Assembly (NCBI GenBank): GCA_028692205.1
Contig: JAQUXV010000020.1
Location: 1 to 16,252, forward strand
Source: Eubacteriales bacterium
GTDB lineage: Bacteria; Bacillota_A; Clostridia; Christensenellales; Aristaeellaceae
Length of the DNA stretch: 16,252 nucleotides
Reading direction: 5' to 3'
A model generated the notes under the pieces. The model was not told where the DNA came from. It ran no database searches and saw only the letters and a program-made list of their open reading frames with translations. Positions 1-7,509 of the stretch are shown here, one piece after another (the first letter of the stretch is position 1; each line of letters starts with the position of its first letter). Position numbers and translations under genes: made by a program.

Positions 1-2017
1 AATCCGGCACGCGCAGATTATGGTAGAGCTTATCGGTGTAGGAGCCCCACGCGTGTTTGAGCAGGCTCGGAATGCCGCTGGAGTTCCCGTCGTATTCCAC
101 AACGGTCGCAACGAAGGTTTCCCACTCATACACGTCGGCGTCGGTTACAGCCGCGTTTACGCTGTCCGGCCCATCCACCCACGGCACGCTTTCCCAGGCC
201 ACCTGGTCGGCGGTCGCGTCCGCGGTGAGGCGCAGGCGGTAGTAGCCGGGTTTCAGCCTGCCGCCGTTTACCGACAGGGTGCAAACCAGCTCGCCGTCCC
301 GCTGCGTGATGGAAACAAGGGTAAACACACCGTCGTCCGCGCCCGAACCGAAAAGATACAGTTGATCCCGGTAGGGGATGGCCGTTTGCCGGGCTTGCTC
401 GGCGGCGGAACGGTTTTCGGGCGTATTGGCAAGCGAACGCGTCAGCAGCAGCGTATCCAGCGTTTCGATCCCCGCGCCGCTTAAGTTATTCACATCCAGC
501 GCCGCACCGTCGGCGTCGCTGGAAAGGGGGAAGCGCACGGTGAACGTGTAATCGGCGTTGCTGTTATCGGCGGCAAGGGTGACGAGCGGCACATCGTTCT
601 CCCCGGTAGTCACGGCTTGCGTCGCATCGTTTTCGGCTGCGGCGGAAAACGCAGCGCCGTCGGTGTGCTGGGTGTAGTACCCCATGCTGGGGCGCGCGAT
701 GACGGTGTGGCTCCATTCAAACCCGAAGGGCTGCTGGGTTACGGTTTGGCCGTCGGCTGTATAGGTTAGCTCGCCGTTTTCCGGCCCGCGAAGCCCCGCG
801 AGCGAACGGTCGCTTTCGATAATTTGGGAAAGGCTGTCGATAAACCCGTCCACCCGCGCGCGCTTACCGACGACCAGCGTGAGCATCCGCCAGGGCATGA
901 CGCCCAGATTTTCAAAGGTTTGTTTTTTCTCGTCCAGAATCACGCGGCCCCAGATGAGCGGCTCGCCGAAATCCGCCGTGGAGAAGGAGGTCAGTTGCCC
1001 CATGTAATCCAGCTGAAAATCCAGCACGCCCACGCAAAGCCCCCGGTCGAACACGCCCATGGAGGCTAGCAGCTGTTCGTAGTAGGAAAGCGGCTGGCCC
1101 TGCGCGTCCGCGCCGGTGGTTTTGCGCACGGAAGCGGGATCGACCGTGATAATACTGAGCTTGTCGACGTCCAGATTGGCGAGGGCGGAAAGCAGCGCGC
1201 ACTGCTGCCCATCCCGCCCCTGCTGTAAAATATAGCTTTCGTCTCCCGCGGCAATCCCCGCGATCTGTGCGTCCAGCGCGGCGGACATGGCATCCGCCAG
1301 CGCGGGATTTTCCAGCGTTTCCACCGCCGAAACGCGGTTGACCCATGCGGAAGACCCAAGCGCGTAAAAGCTCTGGCTCATATCCTCATCGGAAAACGTG
1401 GCGAACAGCCCCGCCTGCGTATCCACGGCGACGGTGTGCAAATCGCGCCACACGGAAGCGCTCAGGGTACCGTCCGCGCGGGCGAGGCCGTAGGCAGCCG
1501 CGGTTGAATTCGGCATCGTCTCGTTGCCGTAACGCAGGGTACGCACGTGCGTTTCCCCCGCCGCGGCGAGAAAATCGCGCAGCAGGCTTTCGTACCAACC
1601 CGCGTTTGCACCGTAATGATAGTGGAAGCCGCCTTCCCGGTACTTGCGGCCGTAATGCGGGTACAGGCTGTTTGCGACGGTGCTGATGCCGCCCATGTTC
1701 TGCGTGCCGTCCAGCCAGAAATCTACGTTTGCGTAGCCGGAGCCGGAGGCTGTGGCCTCGGGCGTGTCGGCTTCGGCGTCGGTATAGGCGGGCAGGGAGA
1801 GCAGGCCAAGGTTTGGGCCTGTCCCGGTGCTTGCGGCGGGCTCGGCGTCCACCAGCGCGTTCAGCGTGGTGCAGGCGGCCAGCGCCGCGCAGGCCAGCGC
1901 CAGCAGCAGCGCAAGCAGCACACGCTTCAGAATGCGCATGCGAAAAACGGGCACGGCAGCCGGAAGCGCACCCGCGCCGCGCGGGCTGGAGGATAGGCGC
2001 GCTCGTCTCGTGCTCAT
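1..2017 (-). CDS. Large secreted lipoprotein, possible degenerate vWA-like domain (3' end beyond window)
   Basis: The frame is open from an ATG at 2017 to the left edge, 672 codons with no stop, so the C-terminus is missing. The start is chosen because AAAGGAG lies 9 nt upstream; a second ATG at codon 27 has no ribosome site. Residues 27-49 form a basic-then-hydrophobic signal segment ending in the lipobox LAAC, with Cys49 as the lipidation site, which puts the protein on the outer face of the membrane. A low-complexity Ala/Thr/Glu linker follows to about residue 94. Residues 98-111 (VDFWLDGTQNMGGI) recall the beta-strand plus DxSxS metal site that opens von Willebrand A domains, with Thr105 and Asn107 in the two Ser positions; a vWA fold is inference. 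The remainder is rich in Asp, Thr and Tyr with no membrane segment, as in an extracytoplasmic protein. I do not recognise a specific function. It is separated from dapL by a repeat-filled gap and probably has its own promoter. Confidence 0.85.
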   Translation of the reverse strand, partial: MSTRRARLSSSPRGAGALPAAVPVFRMRILKRVLLALLLALACAALAACTTLNALVDAEPAASTGTGPNLGLLSLPAYTDAEADTPEATASGSGYANVDFWLDGTQNMGGISTVANSLYPHYGRKYREGGFHYHYGANAGWYESLLRDFLAAAGETHVRTLRYGNETMPNSTAAAYGLARADGTLSASVWRDLHTVAVDTQAGLFATFSDEDMSQSFYALGSSAWVNRVSAVETLENPALADAMSAALDAQIAGIAAGDESYILQQGRDGQQCALLSALANLDVDKLSIITVDPASVRKTTGADAQGQPLSYYEQLLASMGVFDRGLCVGVLDFQLDYMGQLTSFSTADFGEPLIWGRVILDEKKQTFENLGVMPWRMLTLVVGKRARVDGFIDSLSQIIESDRSLAGLRGPENGELTYTADGQTVTQQPFGFEWSHTVIARPSMGYYTQHTDGAAFSAAAENDATQAVTTGENDVPLVTLAADNSNADYTFTVRFPLSSDADGAALDVNNLSGAGIETLDTLLLTRSLANTPENRSAAEQARQTAIPYRDQLYLFGSGADDGVFTLVSITQRDGELVCTLSVNGGRLKPGYYRLRLTADATADQVAWESVPWVDGPDSVNAAVTDADVYEWETFVATVVEYDGNSSGIPSLLKHAWGSYTDKLYHNLRVPD

Positions 2018-2212
2018 GCCAACGGCTCCTTTGAAAACAAAATATTTAACATAAGCTATTCGCGTCCGGAAAGGGGTTTTCCTTTATTAACCGGCGGGAT
2101 GAGCGGGGCCGAACGAAGCGGAAAGCGGCTGGGAACCATGGTAAGGAACCGGGGCAGCGGAGCCGACCTCCTTAAAAAACTGGGCGATCGCCGCTATCGG
2201 GTTGATATGAAA

Positions 2213-2539
2213 AGAATAGGGGCAAAGGCTGCAAACAACCCGGTAGAAACCCAAAGCGGTTGCATGGACACGGGCGAAACATGAAAATAGTCCAATGGCA
2301 AGAACCTACGGCTAAAAGGAAAACAGGCGAAGCCTGTGAAGCCCCGACAGTAAATGGAGATGGCTGGAAGGGGTCGGATGAAACCCGCAAAGCCCTTGTA
2401 ACATATGGATAAGGCGAAAAGATACGGGCGAACCTTGAAAACAATCCGACTGAACCCCCGATGCGGTCGCATGGAAGCGGGCGAAGCCCGTAAACGATCC
2501 GGTTAAACAGATACGGTTGTATGGACAACGGGCGATACC
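2213..2539 (+). repeat. Degenerate ~50-bp tandem repeat array
   Basis: Successive units can be lined up by the shared order ATGGA-n-CGGGCGAA-n-CC, then AAAC-n-ATCCGG or similar, then GAACCC, then GATGCGGTTGC. Clear units start at 2264, 2421, 2471 and 2521; the one at 2471-2520 is exactly 50 bp and its neighbour 2421-2470 matches it with short gaps. Units at 2213, 2315 and 2365 are more worn. The plus strand is strongly purine-rich. The array lies between the dapL terminator and the lipoprotein gene, so it may be transcribed poorly or only as a leader. The unit boundaries are hand-aligned and approximate. Confidence 0.7.
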
Positions 2540-2547
2540 AAAGGGGG

Positions 2548-2586
2548 AAACAAAACGGACGCGAGGGTGCAACGCCTCGCGTCCGT
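2548..2586 (-). terminator. Rho-independent terminator of dapF-dapL
   Basis: A perfect 12-bp GC-rich stem (2555-2566 pairing with 2575-2586) with an 8-nt loop is followed on the minus strand by TTTTGTTT. It lies about 87 nt past the dapL stop codon and is the natural end of the dapFL transcript. Confidence 0.88.
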
Positions 2587-2672
2587 AACAGCCTGTTCAA
2601 TTTTCAAGTCTGGGAGAACCGGCACGGCAATACGAGGGTTGCGTTTTCCGGCAGAAGTTGCGCTTCCGACAT

Positions 2673-3884
2673 TTACAGCGCCCGGATGCGCGCAAGCGCC
2701 TCCTCGGTTTTCTCCTTCGTGTTGAAGGCGGTAAGGCGGAAATAGCCCTCGCCGCTCGGGCCGAAGCCCGCGCCCGGCGTGCCCACCACATGCGCGGTGT
2801 TCAAAAGCGTATCGAAGAACGTCCAGCTGTCCACGGGGGTCTTAAGCCACACATAGGGGGCGTCCAGCCCGCCGAACACGGTATAGCCCGCGGCCTGCAG
2901 TCCGCTGCGGATCAGCGCGGCGTTTTGCAGGTAATAGGCGACGGTTTCGGCGCATTCCTTCTGGCCCTCGGGGCTGAACACCGCGGCGGCGGCGCGCTGC
3001 ACGGGGTAGCTTACGCCGTTGAACTTGGTGCCCATGCGGCGTTTCCACAGGGCGTTCAGTTCTACCTTCTGCCCCTTGGCGCCGAGGCCGGTTACCTCGT
3101 GGGGAATGATGGTGTAAGCGCAGCGCACGCCGGTAAACCCGGCGGTTTTGGAGAACGAGCAGCACTCGATGGCCACGTCGCGCGCGCCCTCCACCTCGTA
3201 AATGCTGTGGGGAACGTCGGAGGTGATGAACGCCTTGTAAGCCGCGTCGTAAATAATCAGCGCGCCGTACTTATGGGCGTAATCCACAAAGGGCTTCAGC
3301 TGTTCCACCGTCAGCGTGGTGCCGGTGGGGTTGTTGGGGTAGCACAGGTAAATCACGTCCACAGCCTCTTTGGGCGGTTCGGGCACAAAGCCGTTTTCCG
3401 CGTTGCAGGGCAGGTAGGTCAGGTTGGTCCAGCGCCCGCCCTCAAACACGCCCAGCCGCCCGGCGATGGCGTTGCTGTCCACATACACGGGGTAGACGGG
3501 GTCGGTTACCGCGATGCGCGCGTCCGCCGAAAACAGCTCCTGTATGGCGGAGGTATCGGTTTTCGCGCCGTCGGAGATGAACACCTCGTCCTCGGCCAGC
3601 GTTACGCCGCGGGACGCGTAATCCTTCTCGCGGATGGCGTTTACCAGAAAATCATAACCGTAATCCGGCCCATAGCCGCGGAAGGTTTCCTGATGCAGCA
3701 GCTCGTCGGCCGCCTGTTTCATGGCCTCCACCACGGCGGGGGCCAGCGGGCGGGTAACATCGCCGATGCCGAGCTTAATCAGGTTCGCGTCCGGATTGGC
3801 CGCGGAATAGGCTTTCACGCGGCGCGCGATTTCGGCAAACAGGTAGGAACCGGGAAGCTTCTCAAAATTCGGATTGACGTGCAA
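2673..3884 (-). CDS. dapL: LL-diaminopimelate aminotransferase
   Basis: DapL converts tetrahydrodipicolinate directly to LL-2,6-diaminopimelate with glutamate as amino donor, a cytoplasmic PLP-dependent step of lysine and peptidoglycan precursor synthesis. The 403-residue protein has the usual family length and the whole fold-type I signature: N-terminal PGSYLFAEIARR (11-22), SDGAKTD (104-110), YPNNPTG (182-188), YDAAYKAF with the PLP-binding Asp213 (212-219), SFSKTAGFTG with the Schiff-base Lys246 (243-252), and a carboxylate-binding Arg383 in YFRLTAF. The start is TTG at 3884, supported by AAAGGAGG 8 nt upstream and by alignment of the N-terminus with the family. It follows dapF by 36 nt on the same strand, so the two form an operon; the product of DapL is the substrate of DapF. 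A strong terminator lies downstream. Identification is secure. Confidence 0.97.
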   Translation of the reverse strand: MHVNPNFEKLPGSYLFAEIARRVKAYSAANPDANLIKLGIGDVTRPLAPAVVEAMKQAADELLHQETFRGYGPDYGYDFLVNAIREKDYASRGVTLAEDEVFISDGAKTDTSAIQELFSADARIAVTDPVYPVYVDSNAIAGRLGVFEGGRWTNLTYLPCNAENGFVPEPPKEAVDVIYLCYPNNPTGTTLTVEQLKPFVDYAHKYGALIIYDAAYKAFITSDVPHSIYEVEGARDVAIECCSFSKTAGFTGVRCAYTIIPHEVTGLGAKGQKVELNALWKRRMGTKFNGVSYPVQRAAAAVFSPEGQKECAETVAYYLQNAALIRSGLQAAGYTVFGGLDAPYVWLKTPVDSWTFFDTLLNTAHVVGTPGAGFGPSGEGYFRLTAFNTKEKTEEALARIRAL

Positions 3885-3920
3885 GGCAGGAACCTCCTTT
3901 ATAATCGGCTGATGAAATTT

Positions 3921-4769
3921 TCAATCGTCGCCCAGCCACACGGCATCGTACACAAAGGTGGCAGGCCCGGTCATATACACGTGGCCGTCGGCCTCGCTCC
4001 ATTCTATGGTCAGCTTGCCGCCGGGCAGGCTCACCTCGGCCTTGCGGTCGATAAAGCCGTTTAAGACGCTGGCGACCATCGAGGCGCACGCGCCGGTGCC
4101 GCAGGCGAGGGTTTCGCCCGTGCCGCGCTCCCATACGCGCATTTCAATGTGCCCGCGATCCACCACGTGGACGAACTCGATATTGCACTTGTTCGGGAAA
4201 ACGGGGTCGTGCTCCAGCACCGGGCCGACCGTGGTTACGGGCGACTGTGCGGGGCTTTCCACAAAGGTAACGGCGTGGGGGTTGCCCATGTTGACCAGCG
4301 TTACGGGCCATGTTTGCCCAAGGGCCGTCAGCGGGCGCATCGTTACCGGGTTACCGGTGAGTGTGCTGGGGACCATTGCGCCGTCGGTGACGGGCGCGCC
4401 CATATCCACACGCACGCTTTCGGTGCGGCCCTTCTGATCCAGCGTCAGGGACATATGCTTGATGCCCCCGCCGGTTTCGATATCGAACTCCGTACGGTTG
4501 GTCAGCCCCCGGTCGTGGCAATAGGCGGCTACGCAGCGGATGCCGTTGCCGCACATCTCGCTTTCGGAGCCGTCGTTATTGAACATACGCATCCGAAAAT
4601 CGGCCGTGTCGCTGGGCAGGATCAGGATCAGGCCGTCGCTTCCGCAACCGAAACGGCGGCGGCTCATGCGCACGGCCAACCCGGGCAGATCGTCCGGCAG
4701 GGTCTCGGTAAAGGCGTTCACATACAGGTAATCGTTGCCGATGCCATGCATCTTGGTAAAATGGAGCAT
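3921..4769 (-). CDS. dapF: Diaminopimelate epimerase
   Basis: DapF is a PLP-independent cytoplasmic epimerase that turns LL-diaminopimelate into meso-diaminopimelate, the direct precursor of lysine and of the peptidoglycan stem peptide. The 282-residue product has normal length and both active-site cysteines of the family: Cys73 in EMCGNGIRC (71-79) and Cys223 in ETLACGTGACAS (219-230), plus the N-terminal FTKMHGIGNDY (4-14) and NMGNPHAV (160-167). The ATG at 4769 is chosen because the protein then begins at the conserved N-terminus and AGGTGA lies a few nt upstream; the frame stays open further upstream but that part would cross the promoter and terminator. It is the first gene of a dapF-dapL operon with a SigA-type promoter at 4795-4823. 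Confidence 0.97.
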   Translation of the reverse strand: MLHFTKMHGIGNDYLYVNAFTETLPDDLPGLAVRMSRRRFGCGSDGLILILPSDTADFRMRMFNNDGSESEMCGNGIRCVAAYCHDRGLTNRTEFDIETGGGIKHMSLTLDQKGRTESVRVDMGAPVTDGAMVPSTLTGNPVTMRPLTALGQTWPVTLVNMGNPHAVTFVESPAQSPVTTVGPVLEHDPVFPNKCNIEFVHVVDRGHIEMRVWERGTGETLACGTGACASMVASVLNGFIDRKAEVSLPGGKLTIEWSEADGHVYMTGPATFVYDAVWLGDD

Positions 4770-4794
4770 AACTTCACCTGCTTTCACACGCGAT

Positions 4795-4823
4795 AGTATA
4801 GCAAAAAAGCGCCGTTTTGAAAA
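4795..4823 (-). promoter_or_regulatory. SigA-type promoter of dapF-dapL
   Basis: On the minus strand TTTTCA (4818-4823) is separated by exactly 17 nt from TATACT (4795-4800). Transcription would start about 20 nt ahead of the dapF ATG. The -35 box lies inside the loop and stem of the upstream gene's terminator, so the two signals overlap. Confidence 0.65.
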
Positions 4824-4830
4824 GCGGCGC
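4803..4830 (-). terminator. Rho-independent terminator after the 622-aa membrane protein gene
   Basis: GCGCCG (4825-4830) pairs with CGGCGC (4809-4814) around a short T/A-rich inner region, followed on the minus strand by TTTTTT (4803-4808). It lies about 125 nt past the stop of the gene ending at 4957 and just ahead of dapF. Confidence 0.72.
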
Positions 4831-4956
4831 AAGGAGGGCGCGTTGACGGTGTGAAAGAGCGGCCCGGCAGGGGCGGGCCTATCATGCGGCGCGTTTTTTG
4901 GCCCGATACCCGGCAAACCCTGTCCGCCGGAAGGGGCGCGTGAGGATGCGGGGCGT

Positions 4957-6825
4957 TCAAACCAGCGAGGGCACGCCGTTGTTCCATTCTACGGCATAGA
5001 CCGTATAATCGTCTATCTCACCGGATTCCGCATACTCGCAGGCAATCCGGTACAGGGGGTTTTCGGTGCCTTCACTGACGAAGTATTGTATATCGTTGTC
5101 GCGCAGCAGCGCGACAAAGGCATCTCCTGTCCAGTCGGATGTAAACGGCATCACCAGCTTGATGGGCGCCAGCGCGTACTGCAGCCAGCCCCGGTTGTTG
5201 GGGTAGCTGTCGGACGCCAGCAGCACGACGGCGTCGGCGGGGTCGTCGATATCGTCCGTCCAGAAGGAGGCGGAAGCCAGTTCTTCCAGTTTCGGCGTCA
5301 GTTCGCTGCCCGGGTACCGGCCCGGTGCCAGATTCTGGGTTAGCGTGCTCCAGTTGACGCCCAGCATCAGCAGGGCGCACAGCAGCGCGGCAAACACAGG
5401 CAGCGCCGCGCGCCTGCCCGGTTGCGCGGCAAACGCGAGGTTCGGCCGTCCCTGTAGAGCAATGAAAGCGAACAGCATCAGCAGGGCGTACCACAGCGCA
5501 CAGCCGTAACGGAGGAGGTTGGCCAGCAGCGGCTGGATGGCGGTTTGATCCACCGGGCTGGTCCACTCCGCCCGGAACGAGGTGAACAGGGCGACGGTAA
5601 ACGCGCAGAAAAACAGCAGATAACCGGCGGCAATCCAGAAACCGAGGCGTTTTGCCGTTCCGGCATCCAGCCGACCCGAACGCCATAAAAGCAGCGGCAG
5701 CAGCAGGGCGACCGCAAGCCACGCGGCCTGCGGCAGCGCGAGGCCGCCCATCCCCGGAGAGCCGCGCAGCAGGGTCGCCGCCAGACCGGCGAGAATGGAC
5801 GGCAGATCGCCGGAAACGCTCTGCGTGCCCTCCAGAATTTTTTCCGTATTATCGGCCAGCGCGGTAGTATGAATGCCGTGCAGCCCCGCCGCCCGGCAAA
5901 AAATAACCCAGCTGAGAAACACCAAAAGCGGCAGCACAAAAACCCGCAGGGTCTCCCGGAACATTCGCCTTCCGCCATACTTCGGCGCACCCGCCAGCAA
6001 TAAAAGCGCAAGGGCAAACAGCGCCCAGCCGATGCCGGGCTGCTTCAGCAGTACCAGCAGGGAAAGCGACAGGGAAAGCGACAGACCGTTCAAAAAACGC
6101 CGTTCCGGCAGGGTCGCCAGCTTCCATGCCTGGATTGCGGAATACCCGAGGCACAGGCCGACCACCGTATCCACCCGGAGAATCCGGTAAGCCTCCCCGT
6201 TGAACACCGCGGGAACCAGCACGATGCCGACGGCATACAGCGGAATCCGCCAGCCTTTTTTCCAGGTAAGGCCGGCGGTGAGCGGCATCAGCAGGACAGC
6301 GTACAACAGCCAGAGCCAGAGGAACAGCGTACCCTCATTCCACGCTCCGTTTATGGCCAGCCCGATCCACTGGAACAGGTGCATCCCCGGCATATAGGTC
6401 ATAAACTGTGGAGAAAGTTGGTGCGCCGCGTTCACAAACCCGTTGTGGTAAAAAATCGAAAGCGGCTGCAGCCCCCAGACGTAAATTTCATCCGTATGCG
6501 TTACCCGGTGCGGAGCCGCCGCGGCGACATACCAGACGGTGATCAGCGCGAAGCACACCAGCCCGGGCGTGAACACAGATTGCCGAAAGGCGCGGGCGAC
6601 CGCCCCGCCTTTTCCCACCGCGATTTGCGCCGTAAGCCGGGCCGCCGCGTACGCCGCTAAAGCCGCGATAATCCACACAAACCATTGCAGCGCCTGGAAA
6701 ACCGCCAGAATATAGCAAACAAGCACCGCGACGCTTGCGTAAACGGGCAGCATTTCCTCAATCCGTCTTTGCAGCAGCGCTGCGTAGAGCAGCGACGCGA
6801 GAATGAGCAATAACAGAAGAATCAT
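4957..6825 (-). CDS. Multi-spanning GT-C-like membrane glycosyltransferase (putative)
   Basis: The 622-residue product has roughly 12-13 hydrophobic segments between residues 2 and 492, then a soluble C-terminal domain (about 493-622) probably on the outer face. After the fourth membrane segment comes HRVTHTDEIYVWG (106-118); an Asp-Glu pair (Asp112-Glu113) in the first large outer loop is the usual place of the catalytic acidic residue in GT-C enzymes that use polyprenyl-phosphate sugars (ArnT/PMT type). This assignment is inferred from layout; no full family signature is recognised. The ATG at 6825 is chosen because hydrophobic segment 1 starts there and GGAAG lies 8 nt upstream. The frame runs open another 134 codons to 7227, but those codons translate the intergenic repeats and lie across a promoter candidate. 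It is probably monocistronic, with repeats in its leader and a terminator at 4803-4830. Residues 250-257 carry a Ser-Leu run from a 12-bp DNA repeat. Confidence 0.8.
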   Translation of the reverse strand: MILLLLLILASLLYAALLQRRIEEMLPVYASVAVLVCYILAVFQALQWFVWIIAALAAYAAARLTAQIAVGKGGAVARAFRQSVFTPGLVCFALITVWYVAAAAPHRVTHTDEIYVWGLQPLSIFYHNGFVNAAHQLSPQFMTYMPGMHLFQWIGLAINGAWNEGTLFLWLWLLYAVLLMPLTAGLTWKKGWRIPLYAVGIVLVPAVFNGEAYRILRVDTVVGLCLGYSAIQAWKLATLPERRFLNGLSLSLSLSLLVLLKQPGIGWALFALALLLLAGAPKYGGRRMFRETLRVFVLPLLVFLSWVIFCRAAGLHGIHTTALADNTEKILEGTQSVSGDLPSILAGLAATLLRGSPGMGGLALPQAAWLAVALLLPLLLWRSGRLDAGTAKRLGFWIAAGYLLFFCAFTVALFTSFRAEWTSPVDQTAIQPLLANLLRYGCALWYALLMLFAFIALQGRPNLAFAAQPGRRAALPVFAALLCALLMLGVNWSTLTQNLAPGRYPGSELTPKLEELASASFWTDDIDDPADAVVLLASDSYPNNRGWLQYALAPIKLVMPFTSDWTGDAFVALLRDNDIQYFVSEGTENPLYRIACEYAESGEIDDYTVYAVEWNNGVPSLV

Positions 6826-6862
6826 AGAACACACTTCCAATATGGAATAAGAAGCGAAAGCG

Positions 6863-7018
6863 ATGGAATACGAAAGGCGAAAGCCGTGGGTTAAAGTCTG
6901 CGCGTGCCGGATACGCAAAGAAAAAGGAAAGGAACCCTGTATGGAATACGAAAGGCGAAAGCCGTGGGTTGCAGAGACTGTGCGCGCCGGATACGCGAAG
7001 GAGCAAAGGATGGAAGCC
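6863..7018 (+). repeat. Two 78-bp direct repeats, purine-rich
   Basis: Copy 1 (6863-6940) and copy 2 (6941-7018) share 27 nearly unchanged bases beginning ATGGAATACGAAAGGCGAAA, then GCCGGATACGC about 45 nt in, then the end CCCTGTA. A worn partial copy precedes them (6842, ATGGAATAAGAAGCGAAAG) and another start (ATGGAAGCC) follows at 7010. They lie in the probable leader of the 622-aa membrane protein gene. The ATGGAA...GGCGAA...GCC order is shared with the array at 2213-2539. Confidence 0.85.
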
Positions 7019-7214
7019 CTGTAAGCGGCGGGAGTGGAAACGGAAAAGTAACGCCGTCGGACAGGAGTTACGAAAAGCCGCGAGGCAACAACACCTGACA
7101 GGGAGGCACGGGAGGGGGGGATACGGAGAGCTTTGGCTGTGCCGCAGCCGCGACGGCGGGCATACGGAATACGGGAACCGGTTCCGCATGAGCCAACGTA
7201 CGGCTGGAAATAAT

Positions 7215-7244
7215 TGTATACTATCATCTTGACGGTTATGTTAA
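7215..7244 (-). promoter_or_regulatory. Candidate promoter for the 622-aa membrane protein gene
   Basis: On the minus strand TTAACA (7239-7244) is 18 nt from TATACA (7215-7220) in the only AT-rich island of the gap. It would give a leader of about 380 nt through the 78-bp repeats. Match quality is moderate and other sites closer to the gene cannot be excluded. Confidence 0.4.
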
Positions 7245-7323
7245 GTATTTCTTAAATATATTATAAATAATCAATAATTAGCGGCGGTTTTCCCGAAAAG
7301 CTATCTGCACACCGGAAAGCGCT

Positions 7324-7360
7324 GAAAAACCGCCGTAGCGTGTAAACGCTACGGCGGTTT
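7324..7360 (-). terminator. Rho-independent terminator of the 633-aa membrane protein gene
   Basis: A perfect 14-bp stem (7327-7340 with 7347-7360) and 6-nt loop are followed on the minus strand by an uninterrupted T run (7325-7329 overlaps the stem base). It lies about 185 nt past the stop at 7545, beyond the 52-bp repeats, so the repeats would be part of the transcript's 3' end. Confidence 0.85.
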
Positions 7361-7405
7361 GCCGATCAAACGATTTGGTATGGCTGTTCAGGTTGTTTCA
7401 AAACC

Positions 7406-7509
7406 AGGCAAAACCGATGGCAATCCGCACCGGGTTAACCCGTCGATATTCCGTATCAGGCAAATTCGATGGCATTCAGCATCGGGAAATCTCGGCGATG
7501 TTCTATATC
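7406..7509 (+). repeat. 52-bp tandem repeat, two full copies
   Basis: Copy 1 (7406-7457) and copy 2 (7458-7509) are exactly 52 bp and align without gaps: AGGCAAA-n-CGATGGCA-n-TC, then CACCGGG or CATCGGG, then CGATATTCCGTATC versus CGATGTTCTATATC. A third copy begins at 7510 (GGGTAAACCCGTC) and fades before the stop codon of the neighbouring gene at 7545. The order CAATCCG, GAACCC or TAACCC, CGAT, ATGG is shared with the array at 2213-2539. Confidence 0.85.

Larger units (their letters stand above)
2018..2672. other. 655-bp intergenic stretch with repeats and dapL terminator
   Basis: No credible gene lies here. From the dapL side it holds about 85 bp of unremarkable sequence, the dapL terminator (2548-2586), the degenerate ~50-bp repeat array (2213-2539), then about 110 bp of mixed sequence and an AT-rich stretch (2031-2060) just ahead of the lipoprotein start. 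The lipoprotein promoter should lie in 2040-2100 on the minus strand, but I see only weak matches (a TTAAAT-like -10 with a poor -35), so none is called. Short plus-strand frames in the array have repeat-derived composition and are not called as genes. Confidence 0.7.

Noticed and set aside
2099..2284. 61-codon plus-strand frame in the repeat array
   Set aside because: There is no clear ribosome site, it overlaps the repeat units and has no partner or recognisable motif.
2213..2539. CRISPR array
   Set aside because: The units are degenerate along their whole length, with no constant short repeat alternating with unique spacers and no cas genes nearby.
2658..4064. 468-codon plus-strand open frame opposite dapL
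   Set aside because: It is antisense to a securely identified dapL and part of dapF; high GC keeps the opposite frame open and its protein has no recognisable features.
6826..7227. 134-codon N-terminal extension of the 622-aa membrane protein
   Set aside because: It translates intergenic direct repeats, includes the likely promoter, and the ATG at 7227 lies upstream of the predicted transcription start; the hydrophobic start at 6825 has its own ribosome site.
7229..7257. Plus-strand promoter-like TTGACG-N17-TTAAAT
   Set aside because: No plus-strand gene follows for more than 2 kb; the AT-rich island gives chance matches on both strands.
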